Shown here piece by piece: positions 33,075 to 41,577 of a stretch of 64,000 nt of DNA (positions are counted from its first letter, which is position 1; the number at the start of each line of letters is the position of its first letter). Below the pieces are notes generated by a model. That model did no database searches, was not told the origin of the DNA, and was given only the letters and a program-made list of their open reading frames with translations. Location: assembly GCF_008639165.1 (NCBI RefSeq), contig NZ_CP029197.1, positions 2,046,001-2,110,000 on the forward strand. The letters run 5' to 3'. The position numbers were made by a program, and so were the translations under genes. The DNA is from Streptomyces venezuelae ATCC 10712. GTDB lineage: Bacteria; Actinomycetota; Actinomycetes; Streptomycetales; Streptomycetaceae.

Positions 33075-34499
33075 ATGTCCGAGACGCACGGGTTCCAGAA
33101 CGCCGACGAGGTCAAGAAGTTCATCCAGGACAACGACGTCAAGATGGTCGACGTCCGCTTCTGCGACCTCCCGGGCGTGATGCAGCACTTCACGATCCCG
33201 GCGACGGCGTTCGACCCGTCGGAGGAGCTCGCCTTCGACGGTTCGTCGATCCGCGGCTTCCAGGCGATCCACGAGTCCGACATGGCGCTCCGCGCCGACC
33301 TGTCGACGGCCCGCGTGGACCCCTTCCGCCGCGACAAGACGCTGAACATCAACTTCTTCATCCACGACCCGATCACGGGCGAGCAGTACAGCCGTGACCC
33401 GCGGAACATCGCGAAGAAGGCCGAGGCGTACCTCGCCTCCACCGGCATCGCCGACACCGCGTACTTCGGCCCCGAGGCCGAGTTCTACGTCTTCGACTCG
33501 GTGCGCTTCGAGACCTCGGCGAACCAGGGCTTCTACCACATCGACTCCGAGGCCGGCGCCTGGAACACCGGTGCGGAGGAGAACAACCGCGGCTACAAGG
33601 TCCGCTACAAGGGCGGCTACTTCCCGGCCCCGCCGGTCGACCACTTCGCCGACCTGCGCTCGGAGATCTCCCTCGAGCTGGAGAACGTCGGCCTGCAGGT
33701 CGAGCGCCAGCACCACGAGGTCGGCACCGCCGGCCAGGCCGAGATCAACTACAAGTTCAACACGCTGCTCGCCGCCGCCGACGACCTGATGCTCTTCAAG
33801 TACATCGTGAAGAACGTCGCCTGGCGCAACGGCAAGACCGCGACCTTCATGCCGAAGCCGATCTTCGGCGACAACGGCTCGGGCATGCACGTCCACCAGT
33901 CGCTCTGGTCGAACGGCGACCCGCTGTTCTACGACGAGACGGGCTACGCGGGCCTCTCGGACACCGCCCGCTACTACATCGGCGGCATCCTCAAGCACGC
34001 CCCGTCGCTGCTCGCCTTCACCAACCCGACGGTGAACTCGTACCACCGCCTGGTCCCGGGCTTCGAGGCCCCGGTCAACATGGTGTACTCGCAGCGCAAC
34101 CGCTCCGCCGCCATGCGCATCCCGATCACGGGCTCGAACCCGAAGGCCAAGCGCGTCGAGTTCCGCGCGCCGGACCCGTCCTCGAACCCGTACCTCGCCT
34201 TCTCGGCGCTGCTCCTCGCGGGCCTCGACGGCATCAAGAACAAGATCGAGCCGGCGGAGCCGATCGACAAGGACCTGTACGAGCTCGCTCCCGAGGAGCA
34301 CGCGAACGTCCAGCAGGTCCCGACCAACCTGGAGGCCGTCCTCAACGCCCTCGAGGCGGACAACGAGTACCTCCAGGCCGGCGGTGTCTTCACCTCCGAC
34401 CTGATCGAGACCTGGATCGACTACAAGCGCACCCACGAGATCGCCCCGATCCAGCTCCGCCCGCACCCGCACGAGTTCGAGCTGTACTTCGACCTCTAA
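33075..34499 (+). CDS. glnA: Glutamine synthetase I (GSI-beta)
   Basis: A 474-residue dodecameric enzyme that makes glutamine from glutamate, ammonia and [11 protein letters not shown] lies near residue 57, E-A-E-F-Y-V-F near 137, [10 protein letters not shown] near 271 and P-G-F-E-A-P-V-N near 340. The adenylylation loop reads D-K-D-L-Y-E-L near residues 398-404; Tyr402 is the GlnE target, so this is the regulated GSI-beta type. GGAGGAG lies 6-12 bases upstream of ATG 33075. A strong GlnR box and a downstream hairpin make it a single transcription unit. Confidence 0.98.
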   Translation: MSETHGFQNADEVKKFIQDNDVKMVDVRFCDLPGVMQHFTIPATAFDPSEELAFDGSSIRGFQAIHESDMALRADLSTARVDPFRRDKTLNINFFIHDPITGEQYSRDPRNIAKKAEAYLASTGIADTAYFGPEAEFYVFDSVRFETSANQGFYHIDSEAGAWNTGAEENNRGYKVRYKGGYFPAPPVDHFADLRSEISLELENVGLQVERQHHEVGTAGQAEINYKFNTLLAAADDLMLFKYIVKNVAWRNGKTATFMPKPIFGDNGSGMHVHQSLWSNGDPLFYDETGYAGLSDTARYYIGGILKHAPSLLAFTNPTVNSYHRLVPGFEAPVNMVYSQRNRSAAMRIPITGSNPKAKRVEFRAPDPSSNPYLAFSALLLAGLDGIKNKIEPAEPIDKDLYELAPEEHANVQQVPTNLEAVLNALEADNEYLQAGGVFTSDLIETWIDYKRTHEIAPIQLRPHPHEFELYFDL

Positions 34500-34519
34500 G
34501 CCGTACCGCGGTTCGTCAC

Positions 34520-34556
34520 GAGGCCCGTCGCCCCCTTCCCGGGGGCGGCGGGTCTC
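34520..34556 (+). terminator. Intrinsic terminator after glnA
   Basis: GAGGCCCGTCGCCCCC pairs with GGGGGCGGCGGGTCTC (two G-U pairs) across a 5-base loop, 21 bases after the stop codon. Confidence 0.75.
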
Positions 34557-34626
34557 GCCGTTTCCGGCCAAGATCACAGGAATGCGAACAGGTGACGAAC
34601 TCTCGTGCGTACCTACGGGTAAGGGG

Positions 34627-34654
34627 TTCACGCTCCGCGACTGGTCGATAGCGT
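34627..34654 (+). promoter_or_regulatory. Candidate promoter of the cyclodipeptide synthase operon
   Basis: TTCACG (34627-34632) and TAGCGT (34649-34654) are 16 bp apart, in an AT-enriched stretch that starts right after the glnA terminator. The distance to the GTG start is 75 bases. Confidence 0.4.
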
Positions 34655-34729
34655 GTCGTCGTCGCGGCCGCCACACCCGGAGCACAGGGCTCCGCTGGGA
34701 CTAGCTGGCGCGACTTGAGGACTGCCGAC

Positions 34730-35455
34730 GTGACTCAGGCGGCTTTCGCCCCTGCAGAGACGCTCCGACTCCAGCCGTACACCGATCACTGCCGCGTCAT
34801 CGCCGACGAGGGCGCGCACGTGGTCATCGGCGTCTCCCCGGGAAACAGTTATTTCACCGCCCAGCGGCTGCGCGAGCTGACGCGCTGGGGCATGGACCAC
34901 TTCGACCAGGTCGATCTCGTCTACACCGATCTGCACGTCTCCGACATGTACGAGGCGCTGGGGTACGGGGCCGACGAGGCGCGACGGAAAGCCGTGAAGA
35001 ACCTGCGGGGGGTGCGGGCGAAGGTCGCGGCCGCCGTGGCCGAGGCCGATCCCACGGGGGTACGGGTACGGGGCCGCGGGATGTCGGAGTTCGGCGACGT
35101 CCCGGCCTACCGCGCGCTGCACCGCACGGTGCTCGACGCGGTGGCGGCGGACCCCTTGGTGCGCGAGACCTGTGACGCGCTGACCGGGATCTTCCTGGCC
35201 GGGAAGCTGGCGCCGGGGCAGCGGACCGACGAGCGGCAGCGGGAGGTGTGCCGGGCGTACATCTGCGCCGAGGTGCCGCTGTTCCTGGACACCCCCGCGA
35301 TCCTCGGGGTCCCGTCCTCGCTCAACTGCTACCACCAGGCACTGCCGCTGGCCGATCTGCTGTACGGCCGCGGGCCCGGGCTCCGGGCCTCGCGCAACCA
35401 GGGCCACGGAATCCTCACCCCCACCGACACCCCCGACCGAGGAGCCGCGCGATGA
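34730..35455 (+). CDS. tRNA-dependent cyclodipeptide synthase (NYH subfamily)
   Basis: A 241-residue enzyme that takes two aminoacyl-tRNAs and makes a cyclic dipeptide. Both family signatures are present: H-V-V-I-G-V-S (His30 to Ser36, the acyl-carrying serine) and Y-I-C-A-E-V-P (Tyr177, Glu181). Asn39 in G-N-S-Y and Tyr201-His202 in C-Y-H place it in the NYH subfamily, whose founding member AlbC has the same residues one position later. Its partner P450 resembles CYP121, so cyclo(Tyr-Tyr) is the likely product, by analogy with Rv2275. I choose GTG 34730, 8 bases after GAGGA; a TTG five codons upstream is less likely. The P450 overlaps it by 4 bp. Confidence 0.93.
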   Translation: MTQAAFAPAETLRLQPYTDHCRVIADEGAHVVIGVSPGNSYFTAQRLRELTRWGMDHFDQVDLVYTDLHVSDMYEALGYGADEARRKAVKNLRGVRAKVAAAVAEADPTGVRVRGRGMSEFGDVPAYRALHRTVLDAVAADPLVRETCDALTGIFLAGKLAPGQRTDERQREVCRAYICAEVPLFLDTPAILGVPSSLNCYHQALPLADLLYGRGPGLRASRNQGHGILTPTDTPDRGAAR

Positions 35456-36645
35456 GCGTCGCCGTCGAGACCCTGCCGGCCTTCCCCTTCGACTGGGACG
35501 GGACCCGGCTGCCCGCCGAGGTCGAGGCGCTCCGCGCCGAACCCGTACGCCGGGTGCGGACGATCGCCGGGGCCGAGGCCTGGCTGGTCTCCTCGTACGA
35601 GCTGTGCAGGCAGGTCCTGGAGGACCCGCGGTTCAGCCTGAAGGACACCTCGGCGCCGGGCGCGCCGCGGCAGTACGCGCTGACGATCCCGCCGCACGTG
35701 GTGAACAACATGGGCAACATCACCGGGGCCGGGCTGCGCAAGGCCGTGATGAAGGCGATCAACCCGAAGGCGCCCGGCCTGGAGGAGTGGCTGCGGGCGC
35801 GGGCCGGGGCCCTGGTGGACGCGCTGGTCGCCGAGGGCGCGCCCGGGGAGCTGCGGGGCGCCTACGCCGACCCGTACTCGTCGGGGCTGCACTGCCGGAT
35901 GCTGGGCATCCCGGAGGAGGACGGGCCGCGGCTGCTGCGCAGCCTGGACGTGGCCTTCATGAACGCCCCGTCCGAGATCGAGGCGGCCCGGCTCCACTGG
36001 GACCGGGACATCGCGTACATGACCGAGCGTCTCGACGATCCGGCGACGGGCGGGCTGATGGCGGAGCTCGCGGCGCTGCGCGAGGATCCCGAGTACGCGC
36101 ATCTGACGGACGAGATGCTGGCGACGGTGGGCGTGACGCTGTTCGGGGCCGGGGTGATCTCCACCGCCGGGTTCCTGACGATGGCGCTCGTGTCGGTGCT
36201 GACCCGGCCGGACGTGCGGGCGGCGCTGACCGCCGGCGGCGGGCACGGGGTCGCCGGGGCGATGGACGAACTGCTGCGGGTGAACCTGTCCATCGGCGAC
36301 GGGCTGCCCCGGCTCGCCCTGGAGGACGTGCGGCTCGGCGACGTCGAGGTGCGGGCCGGTGAACTGGTCCTGGTGCTGGTGGAGGCCGCGAACCACGATC
36401 CGCTGCACTTCCCGGACCCGCTGGCCTTCCGGCCGGACCGGGAGAACGCCGCCGACCACCTCTCCTTCGGCGGCGGTCGGCACTACTGCCCGGCGACGGC
36501 GCTGGGCAAGCGGCACGCCGAGATCGCCCTGGAGACGCTCCTCGACCGGCTGCCGGAGCTGCGGCTCGCGGTGCCGGTCGAGCAGCTGGTGTGGCGCACC
36601 AACTTCATGAAGCGGCTCCCGGAGCGGCTGCCGGTGGCCTGGTAG
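35452..36645 (+). CDS. Cytochrome P450 resembling CYP121 (mycocyclosin synthase)
   Basis: A 397-residue P450. The haem-ligand loop F-G-G-G-R-H-Y-C-P lies near residues 339-347 with Cys346. The I-helix reads [11 protein letters not shown] near 230-240 and keeps the Ser that CYP121 uses in place of the usual Thr. Segments [33 protein letters not shown] and Q-L-V-W-R-T-x-F match the M. tuberculosis CYP121 sequence as I remember it. CYP121 joins the two tyrosine rings of cyclo(Tyr-Tyr). Its substrate-contacting Arg386 appears as Lys here. ATG 35452 overlaps the synthase stop (ATGA), and a perfect hairpin ends the operon. Confidence 0.92.
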   Translation: MSVAVETLPAFPFDWDGTRLPAEVEALRAEPVRRVRTIAGAEAWLVSSYELCRQVLEDPRFSLKDTSAPGAPRQYALTIPPHVVNNMGNITGAGLRKAVMKAINPKAPGLEEWLRARAGALVDALVAEGAPGELRGAYADPYSSGLHCRMLGIPEEDGPRLLRSLDVAFMNAPSEIEAARLHWDRDIAYMTERLDDPATGGLMAELAALREDPEYAHLTDEMLATVGVTLFGAGVISTAGFLTMALVSVLTRPDVRAALTAGGGHGVAGAMDELLRVNLSIGDGLPRLALEDVRLGDVEVRAGELVLVLVEAANHDPLHFPDPLAFRPDRENAADHLSFGGGRHYCPATALGKRHAEIALETLLDRLPELRLAVPVEQLVWRTNFMKRLPERLPVAW

Positions 36646-36695
36646 CCGGTGGGCGGGTGACGGGCGCGGTCCGGTGACGGGCGGCGCCCGGTGTC

Positions 36696-36727
36696 GGCGC
36701 TGCCCGGTCGCCTTGCCGGGCAGCGCC
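36696..36727. terminator. Bidirectional terminator after the CDPS-P450 operon
   Basis: GGCGCTGCCCGG and CCGGGCAGCGCC form a perfect 12-bp stem with an 8-base loop between the P450 gene and the convergent small gene. Confidence 0.8.
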
Positions 36728-36736
36728 CCTCCCCCG

Positions 36737-37012
36737 TCAGCGCCCGTAGCGGATCAGGGCCCTGACCATGCGGCAGGTGGTGTCGGAGGGCGGGTGGATG
36801 CCGAGGGTCTCGGCGGTCGTGCGTATCGTCGCGTTCGTCGCCTTCGACGGGACGTAGACGCCGGCGTCGAGGAGGGCGATCGCGAGGCGCATGGCCTTCA
36901 GACGGCGGTTGTGCGTCACGTACCACTCGCGGGGGCGGCCCGCGGGGAGCGGCTTCCTCTGGAGCAGCTTCCACGGTTCGAGGGACGGTGTCCGGATCAC
37001 GGCGAGAGCCAT
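36737..37012 (-). CDS. Small basic conserved-looking protein, function unknown
   Basis: A 91-residue basic protein. It begins M-A-L-A-V-I-R-T-P-S-L-E-P-W-K-L-L-Q and contains P-R-E-W-Y-V-T-H-N-R-R-L-K-A-M-R-L-A near 27-44, then T-N-A-T-I-R-T-T-A-E-T-L-G-I near 59-72 and C-R-M-V-R-A-L-I near 80-87. The second half could fold as a helix-turn-helix-like pair of helices, but I do not recognise a family. Codon use is normal for the genus. A GCC-type codon follows the ATG and no strong ribosome site is seen. It lies between a terminator and the ArsC-like gene on the opposite strand, 148 bp away. Confidence 0.6.
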   Translation of the reverse strand: MALAVIRTPSLEPWKLLQRKPLPAGRPREWYVTHNRRLKAMRLAIALLDAGVYVPSKATNATIRTTAETLGIHPPSDTTCRMVRALIRYGR

Positions 37013-37160
37013 GGGCTACCTCCTGGCGAACGACGGGGTGCGGGCCCTCCCCGGGACCCTCACCTTCTCCCACCATTTTAGTGACCCCCACTGACAATCG
37101 CCGCTGGCCAGAGGGGGTTTGGGGGGTGGTGGAGAGGGCTCTGGGGGGTACCGTGGGGGC

Positions 37161-37520
37161 ATGGAGATCTGGATCAATCCCGCCTGTTCCAAGTGTCGCA
37201 GCGCCCTCACCCTCCTCGACGCCGAGGGCGCCGACTACACCGTCCGCCGCTACCTGGAGGACGTGCCCTCGCCCGACGAGATCCGGCAGGTGCTCGACCG
37301 GCTCGGGCTCGAACCGTGGGACATCACGCGGACGCAGGAAGACGCCGCCAAGGAGCTCGGGCTGAAGGAGTGGGCCCGGGACGCCGAGAGCCGGGAGCGG
37401 TGGATCGAGGCCCTCTCCGCGCACCCCAAGCTGATCCAGCGGCCGATCATCACCGCCGAGGACGGCACCGCCGTCGTCGGCCGGTCCGAGGAGGCCGTGC
37501 GGGACGCCCTGTCCCGTTAG
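37161..37520 (+). CDS. ArsC-family (Spx/arsenate reductase-like) protein
   Basis: A 119-residue thioredoxin-fold protein. It begins M-E-I-W-I-N-P-A-C-S-K-C-R-S-A, with a C-S-K-C motif near residues 9-12 in place of the single-Cys CX3R arrangement, and continues Y-L-E-D-V-P-S near 36 and Q-R-P-I-I near 94, the P-loop that ends the glutathione-type ArsC fold. It is related to ArsC/Spx but no ars genes are nearby, so arsenate reduction is uncertain. ATG 37161 follows a run of G residues. Its stop overlaps the convergent hydrolase gene by 4 bp. Confidence 0.88.
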   Translation: MEIWINPACSKCRSALTLLDAEGADYTVRRYLEDVPSPDEIRQVLDRLGLEPWDITRTQEDAAKELGLKEWARDAESRERWIEALSAHPKLIQRPIITAEDGTAVVGRSEEAVRDALSR

Positions 37521-38428
37521 GGCGTCAGAAACGCCGTCAGGACCTCCAGAGCCCTCGGCGGCAGGGTCGCCGGAAGGGTGTGGTGGGTGGCCCCCGGGAC
37601 GGTGTCCGTCCGCAGGCCGAGGGCCTTCGCCCGCTGCGCCACCTCGCGTGCGTCGTGCGCCCGGCTGCCCTCCGCGAGGAGGACGAGGGCCGGCGGGCGC
37701 AGGGCCGCGAGTTCGGCGGGGGTCGGGCGGGGACCGGTGACCGGGCGGCGGCTCGGGCGTTCGGCGGCCAGGGCGTCGAGGCGCCGTACCAGCGGGTCGT
37801 GTTCCGCGCCGCCCGACTCCCACGCCAGGAACGCCGCCGTGCGCGCGGCCGTGGGGCGGAGCAGTGTCGGCAGGGCCCGCAGCAGGTAGCCGGGGCGGAA
37901 GCCGGCGAAGCAGCCCGTCGGGTCGAGGAGGGCCAGGCGGTCGGTGCGGTCCGGGGCCGCCAGGGCGTACCGGAGCGCGATCCAGCCGCCGTACGAGTGG
38001 CCGCAGAAGGCCGCCGAGGAGAGTCCGAGGCCGTCGAGCACGGCGTCCAGCCAGGCCGTGAGGTCGGCGGCGGTACGGATGGGGCGGCCGTCCGGCCGGC
38101 TGCGGCCCGGCCCGCCGACGAGGTCGACGGCGTACACCCGGTGCGTGGCGCCGAGCGCCTCGGCCGTGGTGCGCCAGGAGGCGGCGGTCGATCCGCCGCC
38201 CGGCAGGAGGAGGACCGGCGGGCCGTCCTCGGGGCCGTGCCGCAGGAGGTGCGTGGCGCCGTACGGGGTGGGGAGTTCCGCGACGGTGGTGGAGCGGGGC
38301 CAGGCCGCGAGGAGTTCGTCGTACGCGGAGTCGAAGGCGGAGGCGGAGGCGGGGGCGGAAGCGGGAGCGGGAGCGGGGGCGGCGGAGTCGGAAGCGGAGT
38401 CGTGGGCGGAGTCGGCGGCCGGGGGCAT
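37517..38428 (-). CDS. Alpha/beta hydrolase
   Basis: A 303-residue hydrolase. The oxyanion region L-L-L-P-G-G-G-S-T-A-A-S-W lies near residues 72-84, the nucleophile elbow F-C-G-H-S-Y-G-G-W near 141-149 (Ser at the centre) and the final His in G-A-T-H-H-T-L-P near 279. Residues 5-35 are a low-complexity Ala/Ser/Asp/Pro stretch encoded by imperfect GGCGGA-type repeats, which probably forms a flexible leader rather than a signal peptide. The substrate is unknown. It is divergent from the MarR gene and shares its operator-containing promoter region. Confidence 0.88.
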   Translation of the reverse strand: MPPAADSAHDSASDSAAPAPAPASAPASASAFDSAYDELLAAWPRSTTVAELPTPYGATHLLRHGPEDGPPVLLLPGGGSTAASWRTTAEALGATHRVYAVDLVGGPGRSRPDGRPIRTAADLTAWLDAVLDGLGLSSAAFCGHSYGGWIALRYALAAPDRTDRLALLDPTGCFAGFRPGYLLRALPTLLRPTAARTAAFLAWESGGAEHDPLVRRLDALAAERPSRRPVTGPRPTPAELAALRPPALVLLAEGSRAHDAREVAQRAKALGLRTDTVPGATHHTLPATLPPRALEVLTAFLTP

Positions 38429-38453
38429 TCCCTTGTCCTCTCGTTCGGCGATA

Positions 38454-38470
38454 ATCTCGCTCAGCGAGAT
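38454..38470. promoter_or_regulatory. MarR operator candidate between hydrolase and marR-type genes
   Basis: ATCTCGCT-C-AGCGAGAT is a perfect 8-1-8 palindrome in an AT-rich patch (ATAATCTC ... GAGATAAT), 26 bases from the hydrolase start and 15 bases from the MarR start. Its size is typical of MarR sites, so it probably controls both genes. Confidence 0.7.
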
Positions 38471-38484
38471 AATAGGAGGACGCG

Positions 38485-38940
38485 GTGGCCGAGTCACCCG
38501 AGCTGACCATCTTTCATCTGCTGCGCGAGGTCACCGTCGAATACGGCCTCCGGCAGGGCGAGTTCGCCGCACGCAACGGCATGCACCCCACCGACGTCCG
38601 CGCCCTGATCAGCCTCCTCGACGCCGAGCGGGCCGGCACCGACACGACCGCCGGGCGCCTCGGCGAGCGGCTCGGACTCAACTCGGCCGGCACGACCGCC
38701 GTCGTCGACCGGCTCGCCCACCTCGGCCTCGTCGCCCGCGTCCGCGACACCCGGGACCGGCGGCGCGTGCTCCTCGTGGTGGAGGAACGGGCCAAGGAGC
38801 TCGGCCGGGCGCACTTCGGGCCGCTCATCGACGGAGCCACGGCCCTGCTCGGCACCTTCGAGGAGCACGAGAAGGAAGCCGTACGACGGTTCCTGAGCGG
38901 CGTACGGGACCTCCTCGGCGACACCGGGGAGGAGCGGTGA
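38485..38940 (+). CDS. MarR-family transcriptional regulator
   Basis: A 151-residue winged-helix regulator. The recognition region R-L-G-E-R-L-G-L-N-S-A-G-T-T-A-V-V-D-R-L lies near residues 58-77, followed by the wing V-R-D-T-R-D-R-R-R-V near 85-95, typical of MarR. The N-terminal helices contain L-R-Q-G-E-F-A-A-R-N. GTG 38485 has AGGAGG 6-11 bases upstream. Its stop overlaps the GTG of the MocR-type gene by 4 bp, so the two are coupled; the palindrome upstream fits autorepression and control of the divergent hydrolase. Confidence 0.92.
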   Translation: MAESPELTIFHLLREVTVEYGLRQGEFAARNGMHPTDVRALISLLDAERAGTDTTAGRLGERLGLNSAGTTAVVDRLAHLGLVARVRDTRDRRRVLLVVEERAKELGRAHFGPLIDGATALLGTFEEHEKEAVRRFLSGVRDLLGDTGEER

Positions 38941-40355
38941 GCGGAACCGACGCCCAGGGCCCCGGGGCCGACCTGCACCTGGACCTCGCCGCCGCCGGCG
39001 GCCGCCGGGCCGCGCTCGTCGAGGCCCTGCGCGCGGCCGTGCGCGACGGCCGGCTCGCCCCCGGGACCCGGCTGCCGCCCTACCGGTCGCTCGCCGCCGA
39101 CCTCGTCATCGCCCGCAACACCGTCGCCGACGCCTACGCCGAACTCGTCGCCGAGGGGTGGCTCACCTCCCGCCAGGGCTCCGGGACCCGGGTCGCCGAC
39201 CGGGTCGCCGCGCCCGCCCCCGGGCCGCCGCGGCCGCCCGCGCCCGCCCCGCTCCCGTACGACCTCGTCCAGGGCAAGCCCGACCCCGCCGCCTTCCCGC
39301 GCGCCGCCTGGCTCGCCTCGTCCCGGCGCGCGCTCACCGCCGCCCCGCACGAGGCCTTCGGGATCGGCGACCCGCGGGGCCGGGTCGAACTCCGGCTGGC
39401 GCTCACCGAGTACCTCGGGCGCGTCCGGGGCGTCCGCACCACCCCGGACCGCATCGTGATCTGCTCGGGCGCCGCGCACGCCCTGCGGCTCCTCGCGCGG
39501 GTCCTCGGCGGCCCGGCGGGCACCTGGGCCGTCGAGGCGTACGGACTGCCCTTCCATCGCGGACTCCTCGCCGAGGCCGGGGTGCGCACGGTGCCGGTCG
39601 ACGTCGACGGGGACGGGGCGCGCGTCGCCGACATCCCCCGCCCCGCGCGGACCGTGCTCCTCACCCCCGCCCACCAGTTCCCCACCGGCGGGCCGCTGCA
39701 CCCCGAGCGCCGGGCCGGTGTCCTGGAGTGGGCGCGGGCCTCCGGCGGACTGGTCGTCGAGGACGACTACGACGGGGAGTTCCGCTACGACCGGCGGCCG
39801 GTGGGCGTCGTCCAGGGTCTCGACCCCGAGCGGACCGTCCTCGTCGGCTCCGCCAGCAAGGCCCTCTCCCCCGCCCTGCGGATCGGCTGGATGTGCCTTC
39901 CGGCGGCGCTCGTGGACGAGGTGGTCGCCGCGAAGGGCCTCCGGGAGCCGTACGCCTCCGCGACCGAACAGCTCACCCTCGCCGACTTCCTCGTCTCCGG
40001 GGCGTACGACCGGCACGTGCGGCGGATGCGGCAGCGGTACCGGGGGCGGCGCGACCGGCTGACGGCCCTGCTCGCCGAGCGCGTGCCGCAGGCGCGCGTG
40101 ACGGGCATCGCCGCCGGACTGCACGCCGTGGTGGAACTGCCGCCGGGCACGGAGCGGCCGGCCCTCGCCGCGGCGGTCCGGCACGGTGTCGCCGTGGAGG
40201 GCCTTGCCTCCTACCGCCATCCCGAGGCCCGGGGCCCGGCCCGTCCCGACGGGCTCGTCGTCGGCTACGCCACCCCGCCGGAGCGGCTGTACGGGGCGGC
40301 GCTCGACGCGCTGTGCGCCGCCCTGTCGGAGGCGCTGGCGGACGCGCCGTCCTAG
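38937..40355 (+). CDS. MocR-family regulator (GntR helix-turn-helix plus PLP aminotransferase-like domain)
   Basis: A 472-residue protein. Residues 20-90 are a GntR winged helix: A-L-R-A-A-V-R-D-G-R-L-A-P-G-T-R-L-P, then Y-R-S-L-A-A-D-L. Residues 125-470 are a fold-type-I aminotransferase-like domain with D-D-Y-D-G-E-F-R-Y near 280 (PLP-binding Asp) and S-A-S-K-A-L-S-P near 305 (Schiff-base Lys), so PLP can bind. Members such as PdxR and GabR control pyridoxal or amino-acid genes. GTG 38937 overlaps the marR stop (GTGA). No pdx gene is nearby, so its target is unknown. Confidence 0.9.
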   Translation: MSGTDAQGPGADLHLDLAAAGGRRAALVEALRAAVRDGRLAPGTRLPPYRSLAADLVIARNTVADAYAELVAEGWLTSRQGSGTRVADRVAAPAPGPPRPPAPAPLPYDLVQGKPDPAAFPRAAWLASSRRALTAAPHEAFGIGDPRGRVELRLALTEYLGRVRGVRTTPDRIVICSGAAHALRLLARVLGGPAGTWAVEAYGLPFHRGLLAEAGVRTVPVDVDGDGARVADIPRPARTVLLTPAHQFPTGGPLHPERRAGVLEWARASGGLVVEDDYDGEFRYDRRPVGVVQGLDPERTVLVGSASKALSPALRIGWMCLPAALVDEVVAAKGLREPYASATEQLTLADFLVSGAYDRHVRRMRQRYRGRRDRLTALLAERVPQARVTGIAAGLHAVVELPPGTERPALAAAVRHGVAVEGLASYRHPEARGPARPDGLVVGYATPPERLYGAALDALCAALSEALADAPS

Positions 40356-40387
40356 GGGATGCCTTGCCGGTCAGGCCGGGCTCGCCG

Positions 40388-41308
40388 TCACGCCTCGGGG
40401 CTCGTGGCGCCTTCCGCCTTCGTCTCCGCCTCCGTCAGGATCTCCGTCAGGCGCAGGCCGAAACGGGCGTCGCAGGCGTCGGGCTCGCCGGAGCGGGCCG
40501 CGCCGACCAGGGCGTCCACCGCCGCGCCGAACGCACCCACCGCGCCGTCCCAGCCCGGCAGTACGGCCTTGCCCCCGGTGCCGTACAGGGTGAGGGCCGC
40601 CTCCGCCGCCTCCGGCGGGGCGCTCAGGGTGAGGGTGGCCGTGCTGCCCGCGCCCGAGGCGTGACGGAGGACCAGGTGGTGGGTGTCCGCCGGGCCCCGG
40701 GCGGCGGTGATCTCCGTGACGTCGCCGAGGACCGGCAGCAGGACCGACAGGACGTGCGGGCCCACGTCCCACAGGCCGCCCTTCTCCCGCCGCCAGGGCG
40801 AGGCGGCGTACGCGCTGCTCGAACCCGTCCCGTACAGCGAGCCGAGCCAGTGCGCCTCGCCGAGGAACCAGCCGCCGGCCGCCGCCTGTTCCTCGATCCA
40901 GCGGGCCGTCGGCTCCGCGAAGCGCAGCGTGCAGAAGACCACCGAGGCGACCCCGGCCGCCTCCACCGCCTCGGCCACCTTCCGCGCGCCCGCGACGGTC
41001 GTGGCGACCGGCTTGTCCAGCAGGACGTGACAGCCGGCCTCCGCCGCCCGGACCGCCAGCGGGGCCTGGACGTCCGGCGGGAGCGCGAGGGCCACGGCGT
41101 CGCTGGCCGCGAACAGGGCGTCCACGTCCTCGTACGCGCGCGTGCCCGAGGCCTCGGCGAGCGCGGCCGCCGCCTCCGGGCGTCTGCCCCACACCCCGCT
41201 GAACTCGATCCCCCGGTGCGCGGCCAGGGCCGGCGCGTGCGTACGACCGGCCCAGGGGCCGGTGCCGAGGAGTCCGATGCGGGGCCTGTCGCCCAGGTGC
41301 TTCGCCAT
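40388..41308 (-). CDS. Gfo/Idh/MocA-family oxidoreductase
   Basis: A 306-residue NAD(P)-dependent sugar-type dehydrogenase. The Rossmann motif I-G-L-L-G-T-G-P-W-A lies near residue 11 and the family motif D-K-P-V-A-T-T near residue 99 (usually E-K-P). G-G-L-W-D-V-G-P-H near residue 176 holds the conserved Asp/His of the active site. The substrate is not evident. ATG 41308 is chosen; upstream codons do not match the family. It is convergent with the MocR gene (32 bp apart) and divergent from the vWA gene. Confidence 0.92.
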   Translation of the reverse strand: MAKHLGDRPRIGLLGTGPWAGRTHAPALAAHRGIEFSGVWGRRPEAAAALAEASGTRAYEDVDALFAASDAVALALPPDVQAPLAVRAAEAGCHVLLDKPVATTVAGARKVAEAVEAAGVASVVFCTLRFAEPTARWIEEQAAAGGWFLGEAHWLGSLYGTGSSSAYAASPWRREKGGLWDVGPHVLSVLLPVLGDVTEITAARGPADTHHLVLRHASGAGSTATLTLSAPPEAAEAALTLYGTGGKAVLPGWDGAVGAFGAAVDALVGAARSGEPDACDARFGLRLTEILTEAETKAEGATSPEA

Positions 41309-41577
41309 GCCCCCAGTGTGCCGGGTGGGTCCGACAACGGCCTTCCCCACCCGGTCCGGGCCCAAGGCCCCACTCGGTCCGTCGCCCCGTGCCCCGCCCG
41401 GTGCTCGGGCCCCGGCGCCGTAAACCGCTCGACTCCTTCCCCCCGCCCGGTGCTAGCGTTTCCGGGCCGGCCGCGGGACTCCGGTGCGACTTCCGGAACC
41501 TGCCTCTGAAGCAACGTCTTCGCTGTTCGCACCCCCATTCCCCGGCCGGCACCCACGGCTTGGGAAAGGGAGGGGTC

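Noticed and set aside
38330..38415. GGCGGA-type microrepeat before the hydrolase gene
   Set aside because: It encodes a low-complexity Ala/Ser/Asp leader in the hydrolase frame; no regulatory function can be shown.
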